DNA from: Nymphaea colorata
Lineage: Eukaryota > Streptophyta > Magnoliopsida > Nymphaeales > Nymphaeaceae
Direction of reading: 5' to 3'
DNA: 64,000 bases
Assembly (NCBI RefSeq): GCF_008831285.2
Contig: NC_045143.1
Location: 9,309,503 to 9,373,502 of the forward strand
Position numbers and translations under genes: made by a program. Of this stretch, positions 12,760 to 24,238 are shown piece after piece. The notes under the pieces are model-generated. The model saw only the letters and a list, made by a program, of their open reading frames with translations, had not been told where the DNA came from and ran no database searches. Position 1 is the stretch's first letter. Each line of letters begins with the position of its first letter.

Positions 12760-13910
12760 ATGAAGAGCGATGCCTATGGATCTTTTTATATGTCCACATT
12801 GGAGGATGCTATATATGTTCGCTCAGTTCAGAAAAGTTCATTTTCTGTTTCTAGACTCGCAGAAGATAGTGATTGCAAGATCAGGTTTCCAGCTAACAGC
12901 TTCGTTGCCAAGAAAATGCAAACGACAGATTCTTTACGCAGGAAAGAATAGGGGCAGCTTCTATGTAAGGACTTATATTTGTCCCAAGGCTATGAAGGCT
13001 CGTGAGAAGGTTTATATGGAGTTGGAAAAGACAAAGTGGTCCCTAGAACTGTGGTATCATCATCATCACTTGGGGAACACTAGTTTTAGGACTTTGAATG
13101 AAATGAATCCTTCTAAGTTTTTTCGTCAATAAAAAAATGATGTGCATTTGTATTCTGCGTGTACTTAAAAAAAAACTGCATTATTTGCAATTTTTTATAA
13201 TTTTGAATCGCACTGCCTTCCCCTTGAACTTATTCATGCTGGCCTGTGAGGTCCATTCCCCATCCCCTGAAGGTTTTGCATATCATCTATGATCGTTGAT
13301 GATTATTCTAGTTCCTCTTGGCTCTTTCCTCTAGTCAACGATCCTGAAACTTGTTAGTGTTTTCAAGTTTTCAATAATACTGTTGCATAAAACCATGATC
13401 TTCGACAGCTATTCGGAGTGAAGTTTATGGAGAAAGACATCTCTGATTTTCTTGAGATCCACGTCCAATAAAGATAGCCTTCCTGCCTACACATACCTCA
13501 ACAAAATATGGTGCTCAAACAAAAAGACCATGATGTTATTGGATGGGAATGAGTATGACAGTACATGGTTTCATGCCATCCATCTTTTGGATAGATGACT
13601 TACATATGACGGCATATCAACAATCGATTACCCATTTTTGAGCTTCGCCAGTAGATACCCTGTAAGAAAATTTTCGGCCCACCATCCTAGAATGAGTAGT
13701 TGCATGTTTTTTATTGTACCGCTTATCCTTACATGGTTCCTTATGGAAATCCAAATTGGTCCATAAGTCTCAAGCATGTGTCTTTCTCAGTTATGTGGTC
13801 TATGATAAATGATATCTTCACTATAATAGACATTCAACTGGATGCATGTAGACTTGTTTTACTTAATGAAACCAACTTCTTGCCTTCAGGAAGAGATCGC
13901 CCTTAAGCAA
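12760..13910 (+). pseudogene. Decayed Ty1/copia retrotransposon fragment (pol: pre-integrase and integrase)
   Basis: Conceptual translation, with frame changes and stops, follows the order of a plant copia polyprotein. Near 12800-12910 there is a pre-integrase-like segment (SFSVSRLAEDSDCKI). Near 13040-13100 the degenerate 'LWHHRLGHTSF' zinc-binding region reads ELWYHHHHLGNTSFRTL. Near 13220-13330 come PLELIHAGL-stop-GPFPIP and then IVDDYSSSSWLFPL, matching the integrase core. Near 13490 THTSTKYGAQTKR resembles the conserved HTxQQNGVAERK segment. Near 13720-13890 CTAYPYMVPYGNPNW and LVLLNETNF match the stretch after the integrase core. Stops and frameshifts make it non-functional. No LTRs were found, and the reverse transcriptase and RNase H regions are missing. 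Confidence 0.75.
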
Positions 13911-14714
13911 GATGTAGCTCTGTCAGGTTGGCAGTTAAACATCACATGAAATCCTACCTACAACTTCATCAGGCAACACCTCCAAGCCACCACACACCAA
14001 ATCATAATACCATTCTACCAAGATTAATTATGATTTCTAACCGTAAACAACATTACCTTCCCTTATCCCAACCTAGAACCTCTCAGGAACCCTCCTGTAT
14101 GTCATTCATCTAATATTTCATAGACAAGCGCCTCCTATTCAAACTAGTGAAAACCCACCATCAGTTAGAATCCGTTCCATGGTTGCCTGGTCTGAAAATG
14201 CAACAAGTTAACCAAAAGTTTTCTTCTATACATTCAAAATCTCCTTCAGTGATATCAAACCTAACACAATAGAAGAAGATCGATAAGATCCTTGCTAGGT
14301 AGAAGACATGAATGATACGATGCATGGCTTAAACGAAAATCAAATGCCTAGCATGCATCTGTTGTGTAAGATAAACACAACTACATTGTTAATGCAGCGC
14401 TCTCATTGCTCACCGAAGACCTTCAGTAGTTCATCCCTTAAGCTTTCACAACTTAATAGTTTAAGTCAGGCATCTGTTATGCAACAGTAATATTACAATA
14501 TTCAAAATTGATAAAACATTGCTCTCAATACTCTGATACTAAGGAATTTGAGCATTAAAAAGAACAGGAATTAGGTTCAAACCATGTAGATCTAAACACT
14601 TGCATTGGTTGTTCAGTTGTTTTTGACAACTATGATCGCAACTGAAGATCAGCAATGCAATGATATAAGAGAGGCCGACAATCATTACAAAAAAATAAGG
14701 CCCAAAGCCAGGAA
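13911..14714. other. Non-coding DNA downstream of SRP9
   Basis: No gene recognised. The right-hand part (roughly 14500-14714) is expected to contain the SRP9 3'UTR, which is read on the minus strand. Confidence 0.4.
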
Positions 14715-17700
14715 TCATTGCCTCCTACCTCGCCCTTTCTTAGACGTCTGGGTTTCTGCCTGTTCTTTCCCCGATACTTCAGTTGTATCCACTGCAAACA
14801 AGTAAGAATTATACAAAAATTAAACAAGTGAAACAAAAAACTATTTCTCAACATTTAAGTATGAAGTTCTTCATGAGAAGACACAAAATTTTATGTACCA
14901 TCAGGACCACGAGCCATTAGGGTAAAAAAGATATTGTTCAGCTTCTCCATCTTTTTAGCATCTTGTGCTTGGTCTGTCTTAAATTTGAGACACTGCAATA
15001 AACAAAATTAAATTGCAGAGCTCAGAATAATAAGAACAAGTAGAAAAAAATTGAAAGCACAATTAATCAAATAATTAAAGCGGCCATTCAATTTTCGGAC
15101 AAGTGACAAGACACCCATAAATGGACCTCCTTCTAACTCATTCACAATAAGACCATGCATTTCATGGCTTCGAGAAGGCTTTTGCACTTTAAGGCTGCGT
15201 TTGATTGCCGGGGTAAAATATGAGGAGCGGGTGAAAACTGTACGACAGTGAGAAATTTCAACCGGTTTGAAGTGAGTGCATCAAACGTTGAAAATTTTAA
15301 CGTGAAAAAACTGTACGAACGGTTGAAGTTTAACGCTCAAAAAAATCCGACCTGTGGAGGTCGGATTTTGTCACACAGATTTTTTTGAGAGCCGTTAGCT
15401 CTCTTGTTTTTCCCTCTTTTCCCTGCGTCGACGCCCTTCTTCCCCTCTCCTCTCTCGCTGCCTCACCTCTCTCGCTTCTCATTACTCTCCTCTCTCGCTG
15501 CATCACCTCTCTCGCTCTGTTCGCGCCTTCTTTCACTCTCTCTTTCTTCCCCAATGCATCCATTGGAGATCCCCTCTGTTGTTGCTGGTTTCCCCTCCCG
15601 TTGAAGCCCATCTTCCCCTCTTTGCTGGTTTCCCCTCCCGTTGAAGCTCATCTTCCCCTCTTTGCTGGTTTCCCCTCCCGTGGACGGCATCTACCCCTCT
15701 ATTGCTGCTTTCCCCTCCCGTGGACGCCATCTTCCCCTTTGATTGTGTGTGTTTCGCCCATTTGAAAGAGAAGTGCAGCATTCGGTATCTCTCTAGCCTG
15801 TGAATTTCTGCCTCTACCAGTCTGCGTTTCTGTGAATCTCTGCCTCATGAGTCTCGATATCTCTCTCGCTTCTCCTCCTTCGTGTTTTTCTTCCATTTCC
15901 TGCTTGTTTTTTTGCTTCGCCTGTTTGGCTTTCGCCATCGTGGATGCCTGTTAACTGTGCCATCGCTTGTTCACCCTCTCTCTCTCTTTTCTTCTTCTTT
16001 TTGATTTGGGCGTTTGATTTGCTCTTTTTGATTGCTGATTTGGTGATTTGCATTTTGGAGTTCCGATTTGGGAATTTTGATTTCTCTTTCCTTTTCCTAA
16101 CATAGGTTCTGGAATGTATATGTTTTGCAGGTTGTTTAGGTCAAGTACTGGAATCATCCGATTTTGGTAAGTGTTTTTTAACCCTTGCTTTATATGGTTT
16201 CCACTTATCATGTTCTTAATGATTTTCCTTCTCTCCTCACCTCCCCTCTCACATAATGTCAGCACTAGAAGATGTTAAGTATGGCCTTCGCGGCTGAGAT
16301 CTTTCACCAAGTTCATGTTCATGTGCATTATAAGTGGAAACCATATAGAGCAAGGGTTGGAGACATGCATAAGTGGATGATTAAAGCTTAATTACTTAAA
16401 ATCATCTATGTAAATGGAAACATGAATATAGCGGATCATGCATATATGATATAGCGGATCATGAACAGGTTTTTGGGATTCATTTGGTTCACTAGATCAT
16501 TCATATGTTATCATTTATTCATTGGGTATTTGGACCATTATTTTCACATATCTCTATACTTTATTCTAGTCTCCAACCCTTTGTTATGATTTCTCTCTTC
16601 TGATTTGAGGAGAACCAATAAAACAACAAGTTCTAATAGTCAGGAAAAAAGTCTCTCCTATTTTTTACCCTGTGCACCAAACAGTTAAATTTACCCTGCA
16701 AAAGTTACCATGTGCATCAAACACAGTTAATTTTACCTTGCAAAAAACTTCTCTGCAATCAAACAGGGCCTCAAATCGGAAGAGGGTTAAATTTCATCCT
16801 GTTTTTTTTTTTCAGAAAAATTTACCGTGGTAAATTTACCACGTTAAATTCTTCCTTGCAATCAAACAGAGCCTAATAAGAAAATTTTTACCCTTGAACA
16901 AAACAATGCTCTTTTTATTCCATATAAATTGGAACCTGCCATCAATACTGCCAACATTGAGTTTGATATTTCATCATCTGCCTGTATTCCAATTCTGTGT
17001 GTCTAGGTTCTGTAAGATTAGAAACTACACTTATTTAAAAGGATTAAACATCTGAAAGAACATAGATGTCAGAATTCAATGGCAACAGTTGACTCGGCAT
17101 AGCAATGACTTGAATCAATGAAAATGCTTCATCACTATTTGAATCTCCATAACAATACGTGCAGCAGTATGTGCTGATCCATGTGAACCTGTAATCTCCT
17201 TCACAGCAGATTTCTTCCACTTTCTTTCTTTTCCATTGTCCACTTCTCGTATTTTTATTAGCTAATTTTTTCTCTCTTTTTTTTATTTTTTTTACATTTG
17301 TGGATTTTTAGCAATCAAACATGCCGTATCATTTTCTGTCATGCCAAAATGTATTTTATATATTTTTTAAGGAAAGAAATGGACACCAATAACCACAAAG
17401 CAAGATAACCTTATTTCTAGCTGACCAGATCTTTCCTACATATTAGCCTTTGAAGTTTGAATAGCTCAATGCTGTCATAACATCCATATCCTGCACATTT
17501 TGGAGGAAGCTGATCCCAATTATGCAAAGGTTCTGCACATATGATGCATCTGAACAATATCTGGAACTCAATACAATGGGAGAGTTCCATTTACAGGCCA
17601 ACTATGGGCCTTCCCTTTAAAGTTCATTTCTGGTTTTGAAGCAACTTGACATTCAGTTGTGATATTCCTCATATTACTGATGCTAAGTCAGCTTCATTTC

Positions 17701-18023
17701 ATGCTTAACAAGAACATGCCACGAAGGTCACTTCTTCACAATGATGAGAAGAAGAGAAGACACTAAAATAGAATAACTTTCAGCATGGACTTGTCCAAAG
17801 AATTTATGGCATCGATGATTAAAGAAGAAATTGGCACTAAGGCCAGTTGCTAAAAGTAATTTGGATTTTGGAGTTTCATGCACCCAGTATACTCCATCTA
17901 ATGATTCTTCTCAGGCATGACTAGTCTGTCTCAAGCATGACTAGTATACATACAATCAATGCACCCATGGCCATATCCATCCTTTTTTACGTCCATTTTG
18001 TCCATTAATTAGATTTTTTAAAA

Positions 18024-18067
<44 letters not shown>

Positions 18068-18177
18068 ATGGAAATGAAGAGCTCTCGATAGAAATTGAAC
18101 TGCTCTTCATGTTTTCTGCAGCCTGACCACACCTGTTCAGCAGGACTTTCCAACGATTTTTTTGATGACTTAGTTTT

Positions 18178-18222
<45 letters not shown>

Positions 18223-18476
18223 GTTCCATCCGATCCCGGATGGGTGGGGGGTGGGGTGGAGGGGGTGAGAGCAGAGACTCTTCCGCCACCCTCCCTCCAT
18301 CGTAATAAAGTAAAGCAAAAAATAGAAAAAGCAGAACCCTGAATGGCAGTCCCAATGACTTAGTTCTCTCTCTCTCTCAAAAAAAAAGAAAAAAAACTAT
18401 ATATATATATGATATATATGGCCATGTCCCCATACCCAAATTTTTTGAAAGTGCTCTGCACCCATATCCAAACCTA

Positions 18477-18521
<45 letters not shown>

Positions 18522-21500
18522 CCATGTCCCCATACCCAAATTTTTTGAAAGTGCTCGCACCCATATCCAAACCTATGTGACATAGCCATGCATGATATGT
18601 CATACGGACACGGCAAAATGGGCCACGTACCGGTGTCGACACTCCGACACTTGGACACGGCAAGATACGTTTTGGATCGGGTTTGGGTCAGACCCGATCC
18701 GAACCACTTTACCAACCCGACATTCTTTGTTTTGTTTGAGACTTTCTTTCTTATGGGTTATGAGATTGGTGATGAACAATGTTTTGTTTGAGAATCTGTG
18801 ACTTTCTTTCTTATGACTTATGAGATTGTAAGAGTGAATTATTAATTTAATGTTTTTTTTTATTTTATTATCCTTTTTAATTTTTTAGAATATAAAATTT
18901 GCCATGTCCGCGTATCCTAAAATTTTGAAAATTGCCGTGTCCACGTACCCGTACCCTTATCGTACCCATACCCGTGTGACATAGCCTGCATGAGTACAAG
19001 ATTAAGGACATATTTTCAGAGACAACTACAATATAATAAACAAATAAGAGTTTATTTATAAAAAAATACACAGGAATAAATTTGTTTCGCCACATTTGTG
19101 ATTTATGAACAAAAACATGCATGCATGTGCATCAATTACATTTGGACGGGACAACTTTGGGCCAAATTAACAATATAATCTAGTACAGGTCCAAATTATA
19201 ATGATCCATAATGACAGCACATAAATATAAATTTTCTACAGAAAAGCCAGTATGTCAATTCTGAAGATGGGACCAGTAATCACCAGAGGGTCACTACTTC
19301 TAATGCATATGACAAATAGTCCTCTGCCTGAAATTTCACTCCAGAAGGGAGGCATTTCATGAATTTCCAGTGAAGTGCATGTGGGAAGCTATGCAGCTTT
19401 ATCTGAATTAAATGGCTTTCAAGTGCACCATGGCTTCTTTACCTAGTCTACAATTCAAATGGAAGAGCAAAATGTTTCTCAACGCAATACAATATTATTC
19501 TTGCTACAGTTTAAACAGCAAGGATTGAATTTACTTTCCTAATCTGGAAACTTGAAAACTGCCTAAGAGTGACTATTTTAATTGTTCAAAGTATTGTCAC
19601 ATAAACGCTTATTATTCGAAAAAAAACGCGTATGATACCCGAGAAATAAGTCAGCCGTATAAAACGACAATTTGATGCGTCTTTTTTTAAAGAAAAACAC
19701 CAGAAAATAAAAAACCTGAAAAAAAGGGTATTATACACGTTTTTTTTGTATTTTTTATAATTTTCAGGATTTATTAAATGTTCTAAATTTTTTAAAAAAT
19801 TTGTCGAGATTTTCCCAAGATATACAACTTTGCCATATTATACCCGAGAAATTCCTCGCCATATAATACCCGTACATGATATATAGACAATGGTTCAAAC
19901 TTCAAACAAGTGAAAAGCACTATTTAATGACAAACTAGGCTTTAAAAGCTCAATAGATCTCTAAAGACCAGTCTATGAAAGAGATGGGCCATCCAATACA
20001 GCTTATTAGTTTTGTTCCTGGACGACTTTGAAGTTTGAACTCCTTGGTTTTCCCTAGGAAAAATCAACTCGACAAATAAAATATCAATGACTTTTCAATG
20101 CCAAAAAAAACATTTTAAAGTTTACTCTAGTGCACCGGGGAACTAGTATTCTTATGAAATCTCTTACTGTTATTGCATTTCAACGGAAACACTTTCCTTG
20201 TGATTGGGTGATCCATATGCGGTCTTTTCCGTAGTATCATGTATAGTTGTTTCTCTTGGAACAGCTGCACCTGTTCCCAGGAACAGCAGAAGGGAACACC
20301 CTTTTCTGCCTGCTCCTGAATCAGTGAATCAAAGACACCCATAGACTCATAGCAGTGTCCCATAAGAGAACAGTTTTTATCAATTTCCATAGAACAAGAA
20401 AAATTGAAAAGATGTGTTATCATCCCAAATTACACATAAGTTCATGAACCACATCCTGCTCACTATAAGATGACAAATACTCATGAGAAGCAGCTTAGTT
20501 GTCAAGACGGCTAGGCATGCCTAGCCTAAAAAGGCATTCAAAAGTCGTTGCAATTTTACTTAGTTATTTTTAATTCTAAAATGTTAGCTTTATGTTTTGT
20601 GTGTTAAGTTTGCATGTTAGCAAGTTAGGATTAGTCAAAAATCGACTTATAAAACAGCAGAAGAAAAGTTTAGTGAAGAATAAACCAGATGATAGACTTC
20701 TCATTGTAGAACTGAAACTGTGCTCTAAACGATAAACATGAAACATAAAATAACCAAAATAATACCTACTTTGAAACTTGTGCTCTCCAAACTGGACGTA
20801 TGGTAAATGGCAACTGAATATGAACAAATCTGAAAGACTAAAAGATGCCTACACAACTCTGGCCTAAGTTGTCTAATGCATACATTAGCAGAACTCAAAT
20901 CACACCTAAAATCCTAACTCAATCAATTCAGGTAAAAGATAGACCTTGCAAGCAATCTAAGTTCTGGACAGATTGTAATTTCTGAGATGCTTATAGCAAA
21001 AAAATCTCTGTGTTCAACATAGATTTTGCAACAACTGGTCAAATCAAACTCCCTGCAATAAAATTAAGCTAAAATCAAGAGATAACAGGTCTTGGGAAGC
21101 AAAACAAATCAAGTATCAGAGGCTAAAGTCACCCAAACACCCAATTGGACTAGGCGACAGCCTACATGCCAGACCCACACCCCACACCTAAGTGATGGAC
21201 TTAGGCATGGGATGTGGACGGATGACTAGGCGATGCCTTGACAACTAAGAGAAGCAGAAATACATTAGAGAATACAGGTCGACATGGGGAAGAATCCATT
21301 ACACATAAAACCAAATGCAACCCAAAAATGATTTAGACGCATGATCTCCTCAAGTTGATGAGCATAAATGATTGTGATGTTTGCAACAAGAAGGATTCCA
21401 TAAATATGAATAAAAAAATGAACTCATGGACTAAACGAACTCAAAAATCATCCTAGGAATTTATTTATTAACACCATGAAAAATGTTCACTACTAAATAC

Positions 21501-22736
21501 TAACTAAAACTGCTTATAATTTTCACCCATTTGGCTTCTGCTATTGAATGAAAGGCATGTGTAATAAGCTATTATTTGGATATAATTATACAAAAATAAA
21601 TCCATGAGATTGCAATGCAATTGGCTCATGATATCCAATAAATTTCAGGGACATTGCATAAACTAGCCCTACATTAACAGTTTCAAGCCTGTAAGGTAGC
21701 CACTTCCAGCTAAAGGCAGAAGGTTAGAGCATCTCCACGTAGCCCCTATTCAGAACTTGAGATACCAATTTGTGCCCAGTATGGCCATTCCAGAATTCTG
21801 GAATATAAGATCGTGTAATATGGCTTCCTCCATCTTACCTCAATATGGCCCTTTTCATATGTATCCCCAGTTGGCATCAAGAGACAAATTTCTGATGTCA
21901 ACACCTACGCACAGTTTCTTTTACAACTTAGGATGTCAGAAGCAATACAAATCATTTTTTTCCAGATCCTATCTTATCAACAGAAGATCACCCATATTCA
22001 AGAGAACTACACCAGTCATGCTAAAAAACGAACTGACCACAAGTATATAATACATGAGAAAAGCACATAAAGATTTGTCTTGCAACCAAGCCAGAATTTT
22101 CACTTCTCTTCTCAGTATGCTGTAAAGAAGACATGAAAACATCTTTTTCTAAAGAAACTGCAATTATCTATGCAAAATAGAATGAAACTCCAAATTTTGG
22201 CTCGTCGTTAGTTTTACGGCAACAATAAATTATTTAGAACGACACCTTTTCTGGTCCTTGATTGTACTTAATTTCAGACGGATAAAAGAAACCGAGATGT
22301 TCAATCTAGGACACAGAAGGATGCATCCAACCGCTTCATACTACTGGATGTTGAAACCCGGGGAAAAAAGGATCTACAAAATCGCGACATATGCTCCCAA
22401 AGATACCAATTTGAAAAAACAGCAACATATGACAGTTTACTGCAATCAACACGACAAACAAACGATCACCAATAACTGGGATTCGCACCTGACGGTTATC
22501 CGTGACCTTCAGCACCAACTTTCCGTCGCAATGCCGATACTTCATCACATATCGAGACTACCACATTGAGAAAACGAGTAGAAAATCAACGACAATTCAT
22601 TGAACTCAAGAAAGAAACAAGAAAGCGGACGAAAAACACGACTCAAAGAGCGATGGAGCACTACCGATTGAGGGTCCGCGCGGAACAGTTGGACGGATCT
22701 CTCCACGAACTCGTCCCACGAGTCGATGTACACCAT
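14715..22736 (-). CDS. SRP9: Signal recognition particle 9 kDa protein (SRP9)
   Basis: Four exons on the minus strand: 22736-22665, 22557-22489, 14992-14899 and 14791-14715, joining in phase to 103 residues, the length I recall for Arabidopsis SRP9. The protein starts MVYIDSWDEFVERSVQLFRA and continues with KYRHCDGKLVLKVTDN, CLKFKTDQAQDAKKMEKLNN and FFTLMARGPD, and ends in a basic KKGRGRRQ tail. This is nearly the whole conserved plant SRP9 sequence. In the family, SRP9 pairs with SRP14 and binds the Alu domain of SRP RNA, pausing translation while ribosomes are delivered to the ER. Splice sites read GT-AG throughout (donors GTAGTG, GTGCGA, GTACAT; acceptors TAG, CAG, CAG). Intron 2 is 7.5 kb (22488-14993) and packed with transposons and microsatellites, yet the coding exons are intact. 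A TATATA motif at 22909-22914 lies about 170 bp upstream of the start codon. Confidence 0.96.
15342..15369. repeat. Perfect 11-bp stem hairpin
   Basis: AAAATCCGACC, a six-base loop (TGTGGA), then GGTCGGATTTT. It lies near the left end of the Harbinger-like element and could be a subterminal structure of that element. Confidence 0.8.
15583..15740. repeat. Four-copy 40-bp tandem repeat
   Basis: The unit contains 'gctggtttcccctcccg', starting near 15584, 15624, 15664 and 15704 with a 40-bp period. The last two units diverge from the first two. The array is pyrimidine-rich on the plus strand. Because 40 is not a multiple of three, it would shift frame if translated. Confidence 0.9.
16181..16358. 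repeat. Inverted repeat, about 28-bp arms
   Basis: The arm at 16181-16208 (begins acccttgctttatatgg, ends ccacttat) is the reverse complement of 16330-16358 apart from one or two positions, with a loop of about 121 bp. The left arm begins just after an exon-like donor site. Confidence 0.85.
18028..18065. repeat. (AT)n microsatellite
   Basis: An AT dinucleotide run inside SRP9 intron 2. It is one of three AT tracts within 500 bp. Confidence 0.95.
18181..18218. repeat. (AT)n microsatellite
   Basis: A second AT dinucleotide run inside SRP9 intron 2. Confidence 0.95.
18420..18985. repeat. Three-copy dispersed/tandem repeat ('gccatgtccccataccc' family)
   Basis: A segment of about 58 bp starting gccatgtccccatacccaaa occurs at 18420-18477 and again at 18522-18578. 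An (AT)n tract (18480-18520) separates the copies. A diverged third copy starting gccatgtccgcgtatcctaa is at about 18900-18960. Copies two and three both end in 'gtgacatagcc'. Between them, a motif with 'gttttgtttgagactttctttc' is also duplicated (about 18729 and 18782). Confidence 0.8.
19621..19880. repeat. AT-rich dispersed repeat, copy 1
   Basis: Contains AATAAGTCAGCCG (19645-19657) and TTTGCCATATTATACCCGAG (from 19829). Both are shared with the repeat at 33128-33500 in a CFM3 intron and, more weakly, with 58655-59485 in a UAH intron. No coding capacity was seen. Confidence 0.6.
20494..21249. mobile_element. Non-autonomous TIR transposon with 8-bp target duplication, copy 1
   Basis: A 756-bp element with perfect 13-bp terminal inverted repeats CTTAGTTGTCAAG / CTTGACAACTAAG. 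It is flanked by the direct repeat AGAAGCAG (20486-20493 and 21250-21257). An 8-bp duplication fits the hAT superfamily. It contains no transposase frame. A related copy in opposite orientation lies at 46836-47643. Both subterminal regions have 'gcctag' clusters that can pair with one another. Confidence 0.8.
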
Positions 22737-23657
22737 CTCTGTAGCGCTAAGAGTCCACCACCAATCGAGAGGAGAGATAGAGGAGAGACGGTGGACTCGA
22801 ATTCCTTTCCCCTCGAGTCAGACGCTCTTTTCCACTTCCCCTTTGGGGTTTATGCGAAGGTAAGGAAAATTTGATCCCCTTAGAAAGTCCTCGGACTCGG
22901 GGGGTTTGTATATATTTTCCTTTGTCCCTCTCAGAAATATCGCCAATGTATTAATCATATCGCGGTACACAACAGAGAGCTAACTTTTCATGGCACTTGC
23001 ACAAAGTTTTTCAAGTTGTCATCAACCTCCGTCCTCAAACGCCGAAACTAGAAATTTAGGTAAGAAGGTCCATCTTCATGAAGCAAAATTCTAAGCAAGT
23101 GTGGTCGGGGCTCCCAATCTACTTCTTGACAGTGAGCCCATCACACAGCCTAGTTATAGAATGTTTCCACAAGAATAAATAACAGAACTGGATGATTAGA
23201 TTGCATCCTTATGATTGAAAATCAAGGTTCAAACCCTGCTTGCCAAATTTTTTTATTAAAAGAATAACTGAAACAAGTTAAGTGGATCTGGATCTAGACC
23301 AAGATTTGGCATGCAATCCCTACAATGTTCAATTTTGATAGATGTTCACTCTCATTTGTAAGGTCACTAGCTAGCATGTTCCAATACCTCTCTAGTTTAT
23401 AGTAGGGGCGGAGCCAGAAAACTCTTGGTTAAGGGATACTAGTTTTAAACTTCAAAGTTTTTAAGGGTCACCACTTTATATCAATTTCAAAATAAGTACT
23501 TTTGGTGTTTGCATCGTTGATTGCCTACACGGTGTCTGCCCGGGCCCTGGCTTATAAAGAGAAGAGTAGCAGAGCAACATGTTGATTGGTATGGACAGTT
23601 GCTCACAATAACCCCACAAATTTTCCTTATTTTCACATGGGTGTCTTCAACTATTTG

Positions 23658-23663
<6 letters not shown>
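22737..23663. promoter_or_regulatory. SRP9 upstream region
   Basis: The stretch nearest the gene contains a minus-strand TATATA at 22909-22914, about 170 bp before the start codon, in otherwise unremarkable sequence. From about 23404 the 'ggggcggagccag' repeat begins, a family also seen near 50390 and 61960. No gene was found in this interval. Confidence 0.4.
23404..23560. repeat. 'ggcggagccag' repeat, copy 1
   Basis: Starts ggggcggagccag and ends near 'gtctgcccgggccctggct'. Elements with this architecture, an AT-rich centre between 'ggagccag' and 'ctggctcc'-like ends, recur at about 50395-50540 and 61960-62085 in this window. Probably a short non-autonomous transposon or a retroelement 3' end; the class is not determined. 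Confidence 0.45.

Positions 23664-23751
<88 letters not shown>
23664..23751. repeat. (AT)n microsatellite, about 44 repeats
   Basis: The longest uninterrupted AT run in the window. It is fully self-complementary. The poly-YI peptides read across it are artefacts. Confidence 0.95.
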
Positions 23752-23754
<3 letters not shown>

Positions 23755-24198
23755 GATTTACCATGGAAGCCTCTTCTGATGAACACAAGGCAGAGCTTCC
23801 ATGCTAGAACACCTTGGAGGCTGATTTAGTAGAAAAGATATGAAGATTGAAATGGTTAATGGAAGCCCTTGCATGATTATTCATGCAGTGGATGTCGAGG
23901 AGGGAAGCCCTTTATACGGACCGACATCTACTGCTTGTTTGGCTGGGCAACGGATTTAACTTTATCGTCTCACATATGCATAAACAATAGAGGGAGATTC
24001 GTAATCCAAGTTTTTTCCTCTGTGCGAAAGGAATGTTTTCTTGTGTTGATTCCAAGAAGGAGCACAACATGGTGATGAAGAAAATGGCTAGTGTTTGCGT
24101 AGACAAAGGCTTTTGGCAAGCCATTGGCCGCTGGATCTAGTAGAATCTTGTAGAATCCCCATATGCATCTGACTGAGAAATGTCATGTTAGAAATAGG

Positions 24199-24238
<40 letters not shown>

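Larger units (their letters stand above)
15193..16873. mobile_element. PIF/Harbinger-like non-autonomous element with captured exon-like sequence
   Basis: The left end (GGCTGCGTTTGATTGC) and the inverted right end (GGCTCTGTTTGATTGC) form about 16-bp terminal inverted repeats. Both are flanked directly by TAA (15190-15192 and 16874-16876), the usual PIF/Harbinger target duplication. The 1681-bp interior has no transposase. It holds a strongly CT-rich, 5'UTR-like block (15400-15990), a 40-bp tandem array (15583-15740), an exon-like piece bounded by consensus splice signals in plus orientation (about 16132-16167) and a long inverted repeat (16181-16358). A second terminal-like sequence at 16756-16773 suggests nesting or an internal copy of the end. 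The whole element sits inside SRP9 intron 2. Confidence 0.65.

Noticed and set aside
15330-16265. Overlapping minus-strand frames rich in Arg, Glu and Gly
   Set aside because: They are the reverse reading of the CT-rich block and the 40-bp tandem repeat within the Harbinger-like element. No domain is present, and the frame shifts between repeat units.
23195-23255. tRNA-like B-box sequence 'ggttcaaaccctg'
   Set aside because: No A-box at the right distance and no cloverleaf could be folded by eye; too weak to call a tRNA or SINE.
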